A stretch of DNA of 64,000 nucleotides from Mesobacillus foraminis (GTDB lineage Bacteria; Bacillota; Bacilli; Bacillales; Cytobacillaceae). The notes below the pieces were generated by a model, which searched no databases, was not told the origin of the DNA, and saw nothing but the letters and a program-made list of their open reading frames with translations. This document shows, piece after piece, positions 9,846-17,965 of this stretch. Numbering within the stretch: position 1 is the stretch's first letter; every line of letters begins with the position of its first letter. Both the position numbers and the translations under genes were made by a program. Location: the NCBI RefSeq assembly GCF_004340465.1, contig NZ_SLVV01000001.1, positions 348,119-412,118 on the forward strand, written 5' to 3'.

Positions 9846-11387
9846 TTATTTCTTTTTATATTCTACCTTGAAAAGGTCGTGCCGGCGGTCAAGGAGATGG
9901 CGTACTGTCCCTTCCTGCCTCTGGCGGCGGAGAATTTCCAGATCAACGTCTCCAATAAGGACCATTTCAATATTCGCATTTGTTTCCCCTACAATGCCGT
10001 CACGGGAGAATTCGAAGTCTGATGGGGCAAAAATACCCGACTGTGCATACTGAATGTCCATATTTTCCGTCTGGGGCAGATTTCCAACAGTGCCGGAGAT
10101 TACTGTGTATACCTGGTTTTCAACCGCTCTTGCCTGTGCACAGTACCTCACACGCAAATAGCCTTGACGGTCTTCTGTACAGAATGGCGTAAAGATAATT
10201 CGGGCCCCCATGTCGGTTGCCACCCTGGCAAGCTCGGGAAACTCAATATCATAGCAAATCTGAATGGAGATTTTACCACAGTCCGTATCAAAGACTTTGA
10301 GCTCATTCCCCTGGCTGATGCCCCACCAGCGTCGTTCATTAGGAGTGATGTGCAGCTTGTACTGCTTATCAATGGTTCCATCCCGGCGGAAAAGATAGGC
10401 GATATTGTAAATTTCGTCATTATCCTCTTTAACAAAATGAGACCCGCCTATGATGTTCACATTGTAGCGAACGGCCAAGTCAGTGAACAGCTCAATATAC
10501 TGCTCTGTAAAATCAGTCAGCTTCCTGACAGCCAAAGAAGGAGATTTTTCATTTAAGAACGACATTAGCTGAGTAGTGAAAATTTCGGGGAATACAGCAA
10601 AGTCTGAACCCGCATCTGCAGCTACATCCGTGAAATACTCCACCTGGTTCGCAAAATCCTCAAAGGAATTAATCTGCCTCATCATATACTGCACAACACA
10701 AATCCTGACCGGATTACTGGATTTAAAGAATCGCTTGGTCTTCGGATGATAATCGACGTTGTTCCATTCCATTAGAGTTGCGTATTTATTAGACGCTTTG
10801 TCATCCGGGAGATAATTCCGGTTGATTCTCATCAAAGTAAATTCATTTTTCAGCTGGAAGCTTAGAACTGGATCATACAGCTTCAATGACGTCACCTGGT
10901 CTACGTATTCCCTAGGGGACATTTCACCTGCAACAAGATGGTAATTGGGGATTCTGCCTCCAATAATAATGCTCTTGAGATTATACTGTCTTGCCAGTTC
11001 TTTTCTCGCATCGTAGAGGCGCTGTCCAACCTTCATTTTGCGGTAATCCGGATGCACCATCACTTCTATGCCGTACAGGTTATACCCTTCTGGATTGTGG
11101 TTCGTAATATAGCCATTATCGGTGATATCATCCCAGGAATGTCTGTCATCGTACTCATCAAAATTGATGATTAAACTTGAGCAGGACCCGATCACCTCTC
11201 CATCATATTCCGCCACAAACTGGCCATCCGGGAAAATGCTCAAATGGCTCTCCAGCTGATCCCGTTTCCAGGGTTCCATCCCGGGGAAACAGACATTTTG
11301 CATTTTAATAATGCCGTCAATATCCTCCCTTTGCATATTTCGGATGATCATTTTCTTCTCGAACTTCGTTAAATCTAGCTTTGACAT
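9846..11387 (-). CDS. yhcX: GNAT-nitrilase fusion protein (YhcX family)
   Basis: 513 residues. Residues about 15-190 form a GNAT acetyltransferase domain (IEVMVHPDYRKMKVGQRLYD is the acetyl-CoA region). Residues about 225-500 form a carbon-nitrogen hydrolase with the nitrilase triad: E in FPEIFT, K in YKLHITPNE and C in QICYDIEFPE. This matches YhcX of B. subtilis, whose nitrilase half resembles omega-amidases and N-carbamoyl hydrolases. The substrate is unknown. The Shine-Dalgarno is AAGGAG. It is transcribed alone. Confidence 0.93.
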   Translation of the reverse strand: MSKLDLTKFEKKMIIRNMQREDIDGIIKMQNVCFPGMEPWKRDQLESHLSIFPDGQFVAEYDGEVIGSCSSLIINFDEYDDRHSWDDITDNGYITNHNPEGYNLYGIEVMVHPDYRKMKVGQRLYDARKELARQYNLKSIIIGGRIPNYHLVAGEMSPREYVDQVTSLKLYDPVLSFQLKNEFTLMRINRNYLPDDKASNKYATLMEWNNVDYHPKTKRFFKSSNPVRICVVQYMMRQINSFEDFANQVEYFTDVAADAGSDFAVFPEIFTTQLMSFLNEKSPSLAVRKLTDFTEQYIELFTDLAVRYNVNIIGGSHFVKEDNDEIYNIAYLFRRDGTIDKQYKLHITPNERRWWGISQGNELKVFDTDCGKISIQICYDIEFPELARVATDMGARIIFTPFCTEDRQGYLRVRYCAQARAVENQVYTVISGTVGNLPQTENMDIQYAQSGIFAPSDFEFSRDGIVGETNANIEMVLIGDVDLEILRRQRQEGTVRHLLDRRHDLFKVEYKKK

Positions 11388-11686
11388 CTTTGGCAGCTCC
11401 TTTTTCCACTAACAATAAATGACTATTTATCTTCATTTTAAATCTTTATTCATTTACTTATACCCAATAAGATGCCCATTTGTAACCTGTGGGCTGAAGC
11501 TTTTTCATTGTGCTGTTCTTACTGGGCAAAGTATGGCCCGTTCATCGTTGCAATCTAGCTCCCCAAGGAATTAATCATCCCGATTGAACATATTGGACTT
11601 TTTGCTTAATATTAAGTGGAACAGAAAAAACACTTTGTATCGAGTGCAGTTTGAGCAATGCCTGCACCCGTAGGGGGAGAACGATC

Positions 11687-12121
11687 ATGGATAAAAAAGA
11701 TAGCAGGGAATCCATCCTGTTTGCGGCATGGGCCACATCAGTCATTGCTGTTTTCGGAAGTTTGTATTTTTCTGAGATCCGGCAGTACGAACCTTGCGAA
11801 CTATGCTGGTACCAAAGAATTCTTATGTACCCTTTTTCATTGATATTAGGGATTGCCATTGTAATCAAGGATTATCGCATCTCTCTGTATTCCATGATAT
11901 TATCAGGATTGGGCATACTTGTTTCCCTCTATCACTATTGCTTACAAAAGGTGCCTTTCCTTGCGGATAATGCTGATACATGCGGAAGGGTCCCGTGCAG
12001 CGGGCAGTATATTAATTGGCTTGGCTTTATCACGATTCCTTTTCTGGCCCTCACTGCCTTCATGATCATTTTTATTTTAAGCTTTATTTTGTGGAAAAGA
12101 ACAAAGGAGAGAAACGAATGA
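11687..12121 (+). CDS. bdbC: BdbC/DsbB-type disulfide oxidoreductase
   Basis: 144 residues from ATG 11687 (AGGGGGA eight bases upstream). Four membrane segments with two external cysteine pairs typical of DsbB/BdbC: CELCWYQR after TM1 and DTCGRVPCSG between TM3 and TM4. It oxidises a partner thioredoxin-like protein and passes electrons to menaquinone. Its stop overlaps the start of the next gene by ATGA, so the two are translationally coupled. Confidence 0.92.
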   Translation: MDKKDSRESILFAAWATSVIAVFGSLYFSEIRQYEPCELCWYQRILMYPFSLILGIAIVIKDYRISLYSMILSGLGILVSLYHYCLQKVPFLADNADTCGRVPCSGQYINWLGFITIPFLALTAFMIIFILSFILWKRTKERNE

Positions 12122-12585
12122 AAAAAGTTATTATTTTTTTAGTCATTATTATTGGATTGTTTGCGGCGATGTTTTTTATCAATAAAGCCCAAAACGAACA
12201 AAAAGCTGAAGGCAACCCATATGGCAAGGATACCCTCCATCCGGAAACGGTAGAGCAGCTTGACGATCCTAACTATCAAAACATCATTACACCAGATAAT
12301 CTGGAAAAAAAGCTTGATAACGGAGAAGATGCTACCGTCTATTTCTACAGTCCTACTTGCCCTCACTGCCAAAGGACAACACCGATTGTCGCGCCGCTTG
12401 CAGAAGATATGGACATTGATCTGGTCCAGTTCAACCTCCTGGAATATGAAGACGGCTGGAATCAGTATCGCATTGAATCTACACCTACCATTGTACAATA
12501 CAAAGATGGAAAAGAAGTAAACCGGATTGTCGGCTACAATGAGGAATCTGCATTTAAAAGTTGGTTTAATGAAAATAGTAAGTGA
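12118..12585 (+). CDS. Membrane-anchored thioredoxin-fold protein, partner of BdbC
   Basis: 155 residues from ATG 12118, which overlaps the bdbC stop. One N-terminal hydrophobic anchor (about residues 4-21), then a thioredoxin fold with active site CPHC (SPTCPHCQR) and the cis-proline segment ESTPTIVQYKDG. CPHC is the DsbA active-site sequence, which fits an oxidising role paired with BdbC outside the membrane. BdbA/BdbD or StoA-like names are possible; the gene pair suggests a thiol-disulfide oxidase. Confidence 0.88.
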   Translation: MKKVIIFLVIIIGLFAAMFFINKAQNEQKAEGNPYGKDTLHPETVEQLDDPNYQNIITPDNLEKKLDNGEDATVYFYSPTCPHCQRTTPIVAPLAEDMDIDLVQFNLLEYEDGWNQYRIESTPTIVQYKDGKEVNRIVGYNEESAFKSWFNENSK

Positions 12586-12605
12586 GGATAATAAAGAAGA
12601 AGCCA

Positions 12606-12635
12606 TAAAAAAACGCCTGCAACCCGCAGGCGTTC
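12606..12635 (-). terminator. Intrinsic terminator of the yhcU-like gene
   Basis: ACGCCTGC and GCAGGCGT stem with a 5-base loop; the T-tract (seven T) is on the minus strand. It probably also stops the convergent bdbC operon less efficiently. Confidence 0.75.
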
Positions 12636-12637
12636 CC

Positions 12638-13036
12638 TTATGCCAGAATACTGTTGGCAGCTTTGGAGTAGATGCTGATGTAATCCTCGTTGTCATGACG
12701 GACATTGAGGAATTGATGAAACTGGAACGGGAAATAAAGCCCGAATTCCGTCAAGGTTCTTACATTCTTTCGGAACAAAGAATGATACTTTTCGGAGATT
12801 TTCGGTGATTCCAAAATGGATATGATCGTCTGCAAGCTGGCAATCACACGATAAGCATCTCCCAATGTGCTGAAATTTTCAAAATGGTCTTTTGTCGTAT
12901 GTAAGACCTTAAGATTTTCAAATTCCATAATTTCTTCATCTTTAAAATATCGCGGTAAAACTTCAGAATAAAAATACCGGGCAAGCTCTTCAACTTTTTC
13001 CTCTTGTCCTGGTGTTGACGCAAAAACAATCTTCAA
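12638..13036 (-). CDS. YhcU-like protein (DUF5365)
   Basis: 132 residues if started at TTG 13036, giving MKIVFASTPGQEEKVEEL. AAAGGTGGG lies seven bases upstream of this TTG, whereas the upstream ATG at 13060 precedes the Shine-Dalgarno. The protein is soluble and rich in charged and aromatic residues (LTEFGLYFPFQFHQFL). It resembles YhcU of B. subtilis, next to YhcT there as here. Function unknown. Confidence 0.75.
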   Translation of the reverse strand: MKIVFASTPGQEEKVEELARYFYSEVLPRYFKDEEIMEFENLKVLHTTKDHFENFSTLGDAYRVIASLQTIISILESPKISEKYHSLFRKNVRTLTEFGLYFPFQFHQFLNVRHDNEDYISIYSKAANSILA

Positions 13037-13124
13037 TGACAAACCCACCTTTAAAACCATCTTAGCTCTCTATTTATATACAATAAGAATACCATAGACC
13101 CAGGTTTCAAAAGCGTGGTAATTA

Positions 13125-13198
13125 TGCCCATGATGGCGGTAAAAGTTGACAACAGAGCCCTTCGCTGCCAGCAGTGAGGCAGATTTTAACTATGGGCA
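13125..13198 (+). promoter_or_regulatory. Inverted-repeat leader upstream of the YhcT-like gene
   Basis: TGCCCAT (13125-13131) and ATGGGCA (13192-13198) enclose a second stem CTGCC (13165-13169)/GGCAG (13178-13182). The pattern suggests a folded leader RNA, but no known class was recognised. Confidence 0.3.
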
Positions 13199-13238
13199 AT
13201 AAACGACAGAAGACGTACGGAGAAAACGGAGGATTTAT

Positions 13239-14159
13239 ATGGTAAAAACATCAAGAAAGGGAAGCTGGTACGAGATCATTGTCCCCAAAGAATGGGCGCG
13301 CTGCTCGTTGGACCACTTGCTTCGACATATCTGGAAAGCTCCGAAAAAAATGATTCATGCACTTAGAATGGAACAAAAGGTGCTTGTTAATGGCCGAAGC
13401 CCTGACTGGAACAAATTATTCATTCCTGGAGACAAGCTTCAACTGCATCTTTTCCAGGAGGAAGAACCGTCCGCAGTTCCTGCCTACCATCCAATAGAAG
13501 TTCTCTTTGAGGATGACCACTTGCTGATATTAAATAAACCGGCCGGAATGGACACTCATCCCAATGAACCTGGACAAATAAATACCCTCGCCAATGCTGC
13601 CGCATTTCATATTCAAGCCAGCGGGGAAACATTGAATGTCCGCCATATCCATAGACTGGACCGTGATACGACTGGAGCTGTTTTATTTTCAAAAACCGCC
13701 CTCGCAGGAGCTATATTGGACAGGATGCTGGAAGAACGAAAAATCAAAAGGACCTACCTGGCCATCACGGACGGGCTTATTACACAGAAAAAAGGAAAGA
13801 TCATTAAACCCATAGGAAGAGACCGCCATCATTCCGTTCGGAGAAGAGTTTCACCAACAGGCCAGAAAGCTGTTACCAATTATGAAGTGATCCGGCTAAT
13901 GAGTAAAGAACATAAGACGCTTGTTCGCTGCTCACTTGAAACAGGACGCACCCACCAGATTCGGGTCCATTTCAGCGACATGGGACATCCCCTGTCAGGA
14001 GACACGCTCTACGGAGGAAGCAGTTCTTACATAAGACAGGCCCTCCATGCAGTGAAAATGGAATTATTACACCCTTTAACCGGAGAAGTTCTCACTTGCC
14101 ATGCCCCGTTTAAAGATGACCCGGCAATATTCCAAAATATTGACCTATATTCTATTTAA
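13239..14159 (+). CDS. RluA/RluD family pseudouridine synthase (YhcT)
   Basis: 306 residues with an N-terminal S4-like region (about 15-75) and the RluA catalytic signature HRLDRDTTGAVLF, whose second aspartate is catalytic. The later RTHQIRVHFSDMGHPLSGD is also conserved. It isomerises uridine to pseudouridine in rRNA or tRNA; the target is not predictable here. GGAGG lies six bases upstream of ATG 13239. It resembles YhcT of B. subtilis. Confidence 0.92.
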   Translation: MVKTSRKGSWYEIIVPKEWARCSLDHLLRHIWKAPKKMIHALRMEQKVLVNGRSPDWNKLFIPGDKLQLHLFQEEEPSAVPAYHPIEVLFEDDHLLILNKPAGMDTHPNEPGQINTLANAAAFHIQASGETLNVRHIHRLDRDTTGAVLFSKTALAGAILDRMLEERKIKRTYLAITDGLITQKKGKIIKPIGRDRHHSVRRRVSPTGQKAVTNYEVIRLMSKEHKTLVRCSLETGRTHQIRVHFSDMGHPLSGDTLYGGSSSYIRQALHAVKMELLHPLTGEVLTCHAPFKDDPAIFQNIDLYSI

Positions 14160-14199
14160 CAAAAAAAAATCCTTCCCCGGGAGGAAGGATTTTTTTTGT
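14160..14199 (+). terminator. Bidirectional intrinsic terminator
   Basis: AATCCTTCC and GGAAGGATT stem with A-tract before and T-tract after. It serves the YhcT-like gene and the convergent GlsB-family gene. Confidence 0.88.
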
Positions 14200-14459
14200 T
14201 AGTCTGTAGACTTTCTCATGCCTTTCATAATCAGGCTGACGATGAATACCAGTGCAATGGCACCAATCAACGCCGGCAAGATGGCAAAGTCAGCAACGAC
14301 AGGACCCCAATCGCCAAGAATAGCTTGACCAATCCAGGCACCAATGAAACCTGCGATAATGTTGCCAATTACTCCACCTGGAATATCTCTTCCCATAATT
14401 AGGCCGGCTAACCAACCAATAATACCACCAATAATTAATGACCAAAGAAAACTTAACAT
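14199..14459 (-). CDS. GlsB/YeaQ/YmgE family small membrane protein
   Basis: 86 residues with three hydrophobic segments and glycine-rich motifs IIGGIIGWLAGLIMG and GNIIAGFIGAWIGQ, the signature of the transglycosylase-associated (YeaQ/YmgE) family. Members are stress-related membrane proteins of unknown mechanism. AAGGAGG lies eight bases upstream of the ATG. The stop codon abuts the shared terminator. Confidence 0.88.
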   Translation of the reverse strand: MLSFLWSLIIGGIIGWLAGLIMGRDIPGGVIGNIIAGFIGAWIGQAILGDWGPVVADFAILPALIGAIALVFIVSLIMKGMRKSTD

Positions 14460-15114
14460 CTTTGTTGTCCTCCTTTTTAAAATAAATTTTTAAAGTCCAA
14501 GTAAGGGCTGTTCCCTTAGTTAAGCAGAAGCCTGGTTTCATAAAGCAATTCAATAACAAACGTGCATCCCGGGAGCGTTCAAAGCTTTTTGCCTTATGAT
14601 CATCAAGCATGTTCCTTTGAGAGGTACTTAACCTTTCGCCGGCTGCTTGTACAGTATTATTACCACCCATTTCTAGACTTAAAACATCCCCGTTAAAACA
14701 AGTATGCTTTAAAGGCTTTCCATTTACTCATCCAGACATATGGATAAAGCATCCATTTACCTCGCTACCCTTTTTAAACCCATATAAAAAGCGATTGCCA
14801 TCTGCAATCGCCTGATCTATATAAACGGTTTTCACCGGAGTTTTTGATTTCAATTTTTTTGTTCCCGCATAAATTTTGTCCTAAACTAACATGTTAAATA
14901 TAAGAAAAAAATGGGCTTATTCTTATTTTAGGTTTGGTTTTTTCTAAAAGCGGGTTGTATTAAATGAATGCTGATAACCAAAAGTATTAAATATGTAACC
15001 GTTTCAATGTAAAGTTTTTGTAAAAATTTTTATTTAAAACTTCATATTTCGACAAACTTCCGCTATTATTAATTTCGCTGAGATTTTATTTTCTGGAAGA
15101 AACGGGGTTAAAAC
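14460..15114. other. Intergenic region with an orphan minus-strand terminator and a Spo0A-like box
   Basis: No convincing gene in 655 bp. Near 14785-14815 GCGATTG and CAATCGC pair and are followed on the minus strand by TTTTTAT, a good intrinsic terminator with no minus-strand gene upstream of it; a small RNA is possible. TTTCGACAAA at 15047-15056 is a match to the Spo0A box (TTTGTCGAAA on the other strand), 60 bp before the phosphate operon. TGTAACCGTTTCAA near 14995 resembles a cre site with two mismatches. Confidence 0.4.
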
Positions 15115-15732
15115 ATGGTTTTTAAGAAACAGGACAAATTCGCTAATTTATTGTCAAATATTGCAGTTAATTTAAAAGAGGGAGCTAATTTCTTCGCGGA
15201 TTACAAGCTTTCCACTGTCAGCGACCTGAAGATTTTCACAGAAAAAATGAAGGAATATGAAACAAAAGGTGACAATTACGTTCATGAAGTAATCCGTGAA
15301 CTGAACAATGCCTTCATCACCCCCATTGAAAGAGAAGACATCCTTGCCCTGTCAATGAGCATGGATGATGTCCTTGACGGCATGGAGGAATGTGCGAACC
15401 TATTTGAAATCTACTCGATTACCTCTGCAGATGAGTATATGCATCAGTTTGTTTCAGCTTTAAAGGAATCAGCTGCCGAAATTGAACTGTCTGTGCAGCT
15501 CCTTAGCACGAAAAAGCTTCCTCAGATCAGAGAGCACGCAATTAAAATCAAAGATTACGAAACAAAATGTGATGGTGTCCTTCGTCAGTCACTTAAACAC
15601 CTGTTTTCTGTCGAAAAAGACCCTATCCGAATCATTCAATACAAGGAAATTTATGAGAATCTTGAGGATATTGCAGATGACTGTCAGAATGTCGCTAACA
15701 CACTCGAGAGCATCATTATGAAAAACGCATAA
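15115..15732 (+). CDS. DUF47 (PhoU-like) accessory protein of Pit transporter
   Basis: 205 residues, all helical, of the DUF47/PhoU-like family (YkaA of B. subtilis). The ExxxD-type motifs that coordinate metal clusters in PhoU folds are visible in MDDVLDGMEE and LEDIADDCQNVANTLE. The gene sits 12 bp before the Pit permease gene and is presumed to regulate it. Confidence 0.88.
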   Translation: MVFKKQDKFANLLSNIAVNLKEGANFFADYKLSTVSDLKIFTEKMKEYETKGDNYVHEVIRELNNAFITPIEREDILALSMSMDDVLDGMEECANLFEIYSITSADEYMHQFVSALKESAAEIELSVQLLSTKKLPQIREHAIKIKDYETKCDGVLRQSLKHLFSVEKDPIRIIQYKEIYENLEDIADDCQNVANTLESIIMKNA

Positions 15733-15744
15733 GGAGCCAAGAAA

Positions 15745-16743
15745 ATGGATGCAATATTAATCATTACAATATTGATCGTCGTCTTCGCTCTGGCGTTCGA
15801 TTTCATTAATGGATTTCACGATACGGCCAATGCTATTGCAACCTCGGTTTCAACGAAAGCGTTAAAGCCAAGACATGCAATTATCCTGGCAGCCACCATG
15901 AACTTTGTAGGAGCTTTAACGTTTACAGGAGTTGCAAAGTCTATTACAAAGGATATTGTTGATCCGTTCCAGCTGGAGAATGGTTCAATTGTCATCTTGG
16001 CGGCGCTCATTGCCGGTATCTTCTGGAACCTGCTTACCTGGTATTACGGAATTCCGAGCAGTTCCTCCCATGCCCTTATCGGATCAGTTGCGGGTGCGGC
16101 TATCGCTGCTGCAGGGTTGGATTCATTGAATTACACGGGCTTCCTAAAAATTATCCAAGCTTTGATTTTCTCGCCACTGATTGCCTTTGCGGTTGGTTAC
16201 ATTATTTACAGCATCTTCAAGGTAATTTTCAGGAATAATAACTTAACCAAGACAAACCGGAATTTCCGCCTCGTGCAAATCGGAACGGCGGCCCTACAAT
16301 CATTTACACATGGAACGAATGATGCCCAAAAGGCGATGGGGATTATTACAATTGCCCTGATTACAAATGGCTATCAGACGCATGATGATATCCAGTTCTG
16401 GGTCCAGTTCTCCTGTGCTGCAGCTATGGCACTGGGAACGTCTGTAGGCGGCTGGAAGATCATTAAGACAGTTGGCGGAAAAATTATGAAAATCCGCCCA
16501 ATCAATGGGGTAGCTGCCGATTTAACTGGAGCTGCAGTTATTTTTGGAGCTACATTCATCCATTTGCCTGTCAGTACGACACATGTTATATCTTCCTCCA
16601 TCCTTGGGGTAGGTACTGCACACCGTGTCAAAGGCGTAAAATGGGACACCGCGCAAAGAATGCTGATCACATGGGTCATCACCCTTCCGATTTCAGCATT
16701 AATCGCTGGACTTACTTATTTGCTGCTAAATGCAATCTTATAG
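15745..16743 (+). CDS. pit: Low-affinity inorganic phosphate transporter, PiT family
   Basis: 332 residues, about ten membrane segments, with two PiT signature repeats: GFHDTANAIATSVSTKAL near the N-terminus and HGTNDAQKAMGIITIAL in the second half. It co-transports phosphate (probably as a metal-phosphate complex) with H+ or Na+. TAAGGAG precedes the ATG, and it forms an operon with the DUF47 gene. Confidence 0.94.
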   Translation: MDAILIITILIVVFALAFDFINGFHDTANAIATSVSTKALKPRHAIILAATMNFVGALTFTGVAKSITKDIVDPFQLENGSIVILAALIAGIFWNLLTWYYGIPSSSSHALIGSVAGAAIAAAGLDSLNYTGFLKIIQALIFSPLIAFAVGYIIYSIFKVIFRNNNLTKTNRNFRLVQIGTAALQSFTHGTNDAQKAMGIITIALITNGYQTHDDIQFWVQFSCAAAMALGTSVGGWKIIKTVGGKIMKIRPINGVAADLTGAAVIFGATFIHLPVSTTHVISSSILGVGTAHRVKGVKWDTAQRMLITWVITLPISALIAGLTYLLLNAIL

Positions 16744-16747
16744 AAAA

Positions 16748-16771
16748 AAGCCGGGAGAATTTTCCCGGCTT
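16748..16771 (+). terminator. Hairpin directly after pit
   Basis: AAGCCGGGA and TCCCGGCTT form a strong stem five bases after the stop, but no T-tract follows; a canonical terminator comes next. Confidence 0.6.
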
Positions 16772-16774
16772 CAG

Positions 16775-16820
16775 ACTGTAGACAACTCGATGAAAATTGG
16801 GCTTGTCTACAGTTTTTTTA
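16775..16820 (+). terminator. Intrinsic terminator of the phosphate operon
   Basis: ACTGTAGACAA (16775-16785) and TTGTCTACAGT (16803-16813) make an 11-bp perfect stem followed by seven T residues. Confidence 0.85.
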
Positions 16821-16919
16821 TTTGTTTTCTAAATCGGACCTGTTGATATCTGCGCTGAGCTTTCTGTCAATCAGGGATTTCCTGCAGATAAAATTATGGA
16901 GAAAGGTGTGTGAACGGTT

Positions 16920-17354
16920 GGTTTTTATTGAAAAGACTGTGACAGCTTGTTGAAAAGCGTTTTTTTGAAAGTATTTTATTCAATATTCTTTTTTAGGTGG
17001 CATGTGGATCGGAACGGGAGCCTGTTTTGAGCTTTTTTTTAGGACCTTTTGTCTCTTTAGAAGAAGATGTGCAGCAGGTTTTTAGTGGATTCGGACCTTG
17101 GAAATGATTTATGCATAGATTTTTTTGAGTAATGCATCGATCGTTTCCGTTTATCGATAGATTATTTTAGTTTATGCATCAATTATTCAGTTTTATTGAA
17201 AAACTAGTGTCGAGCACGTGACAGCGGAGTTTTTCCGGTAATTTTAACTTCGTTTATTTTTCTGGGTGGCATGAAAGTCCAGTTAAGCCTTTGATCGTGC
17301 TTTTCAGTACAACTTCAGCAGCCGGTATTAAGCAGATTCAGACCTTGGAACATG
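16920..17354. repeat. Imperfect direct duplication in a gene-free stretch
   Basis: The 813 bp between pit and sspH hold no credible ORF. Landmarks occur twice in the same order: TTTTATTGAAAA (16923 and 17191), GACAGC (16941 and 17220), GGTGGCATG (16996 and 17265) and GATTC-GACCTTGGAA (17088 and 17335). The two diverged copies are about 185 and 165 bp. Between them are several ATGCAT and ATCGAT words. It could be a decayed mobile or repetitive element. GGACCTT at 17042 and 17093 (51 bp apart) recalls the 52-bp arrays elsewhere in the window. Confidence 0.5.
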
Positions 17355-17482
17355 TGCTGGACAACCTTAACAGGCTTACGAATAGTAGATCATACTTTTG
17401 TTTCCTGAACCTGAATAGCTGGCAATTGACAAACGGAACTCTGTATTGTTCTAAAACGTCTGAATTCCTAGTCAAGAAGATA

Positions 17483-17518
17483 AAAAGAGGGTTCGGAATG
17501 AGCCTTCCGAACCCTTTG
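17483..17518 (-). terminator. Intrinsic terminator of sspH (first copy)
   Basis: AGGGTTCGGAA and TTCCGAACCCT form an 11-bp stem; on the minus strand it is followed by CTTTTTATC. Confidence 0.85.
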
Positions 17519-17556
17519 TCGGCAAGTTGAAACCACGCCGGCTTTTTTATCGTCAA

Positions 17557-17736
17557 TTATTCTTCAGTCAGTTCATCTATCTCAACGATTGTCCGTTCTT
17601 CCAGCGGTCCTCTTAAGTGGACAGTTGCTGTCCTTCCGTCTTCATTTAACTGATCGATCCATACAGCAGCCCCATTGTATGTAACAGGAATTTCCGCGGG
17701 AGAGGAAAGGATTTGTTTTACCCGTTTTGCATCCAT
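17557..17736 (-). CDS. sspH: H-type small acid-soluble spore protein
   Basis: 59 residues from ATG 17736, which has AAAGGGGTG seven bases upstream; a longer frame from 17772 lacks a Shine-Dalgarno at that start. The product begins MDAKRVKQILSSPAEIPVTY and shows the SspH pattern R-A/V-K-x-I, V-T-Y-N-G and a V-W-I-D core. SspH is a minor spore-core protein made in the forespore (sigma-G/F in B. subtilis). A second copy lies at 31.5 kb. Confidence 0.85.
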   Translation of the reverse strand: MDAKRVKQILSSPAEIPVTYNGAAVWIDQLNEDGRTATVHLRGPLEERTIVEIDELTEE

Positions 17737-17829
17737 ACTCTTCACCCCTTTCCTTCCTATTTTTTTCAACACAGTGCGATATTATTCTTCTCTTCGGCCA
17801 GTCTACAGATATTGTCATGATATTTGCAG

Positions 17830-17850
17830 CTTTCAAAGATTCTTTGAAAG
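17830..17850. repeat. Perfect palindrome between sspH and the purine permease gene
   Basis: CTTTCAAAG (17830-17838), a 3-base spacer, and CTTTGAAAG (17842-17850). This is an operator-like dyad in the divergent promoter region; no regulator consensus was recognised. Confidence 0.45.
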
Positions 17851-17892
17851 GACATTAGGCATACTAGGAATTAGAACCTCAGCATTCTGCCC

Positions 17893-17946
17893 TTGAAAAA
17901 AAAGCACCGAACGAATATTATATAATTTGTGCTTAAAATTGTTCGT
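17893..17946 (+). promoter_or_regulatory. Promoter with paired PurR boxes
   Basis: TTGAAA (17893-17898), a 17-bp spacer and TATTAT (17916-17921). CACCGAACGAAT (17906-17917) overlaps the promoter, and its inverted partner ATTGTTCGTATATTT (17939-17953; reverse complement AAATATACGAACAAT) follows 28 bp later. This matches two oppositely oriented PurBoxes (core CGAAC), as at PurR-controlled purine genes in Bacillus. No guanine riboswitch was seen. Confidence 0.7.
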
Positions 17947-17965
17947 ATATTTTGGAGGAACTTAT

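Noticed and set aside
14290-14670. Minus-strand ORF overlapping the GlsB-family gene
   Set aside because: It reads through the real gene in another frame, and its start has no Shine-Dalgarno.
17773-17965. Guanine riboswitch before the purine permease
   Set aside because: The conserved TATAATCCTGATAATATGG-like core and loops are absent; PurBoxes explain control.
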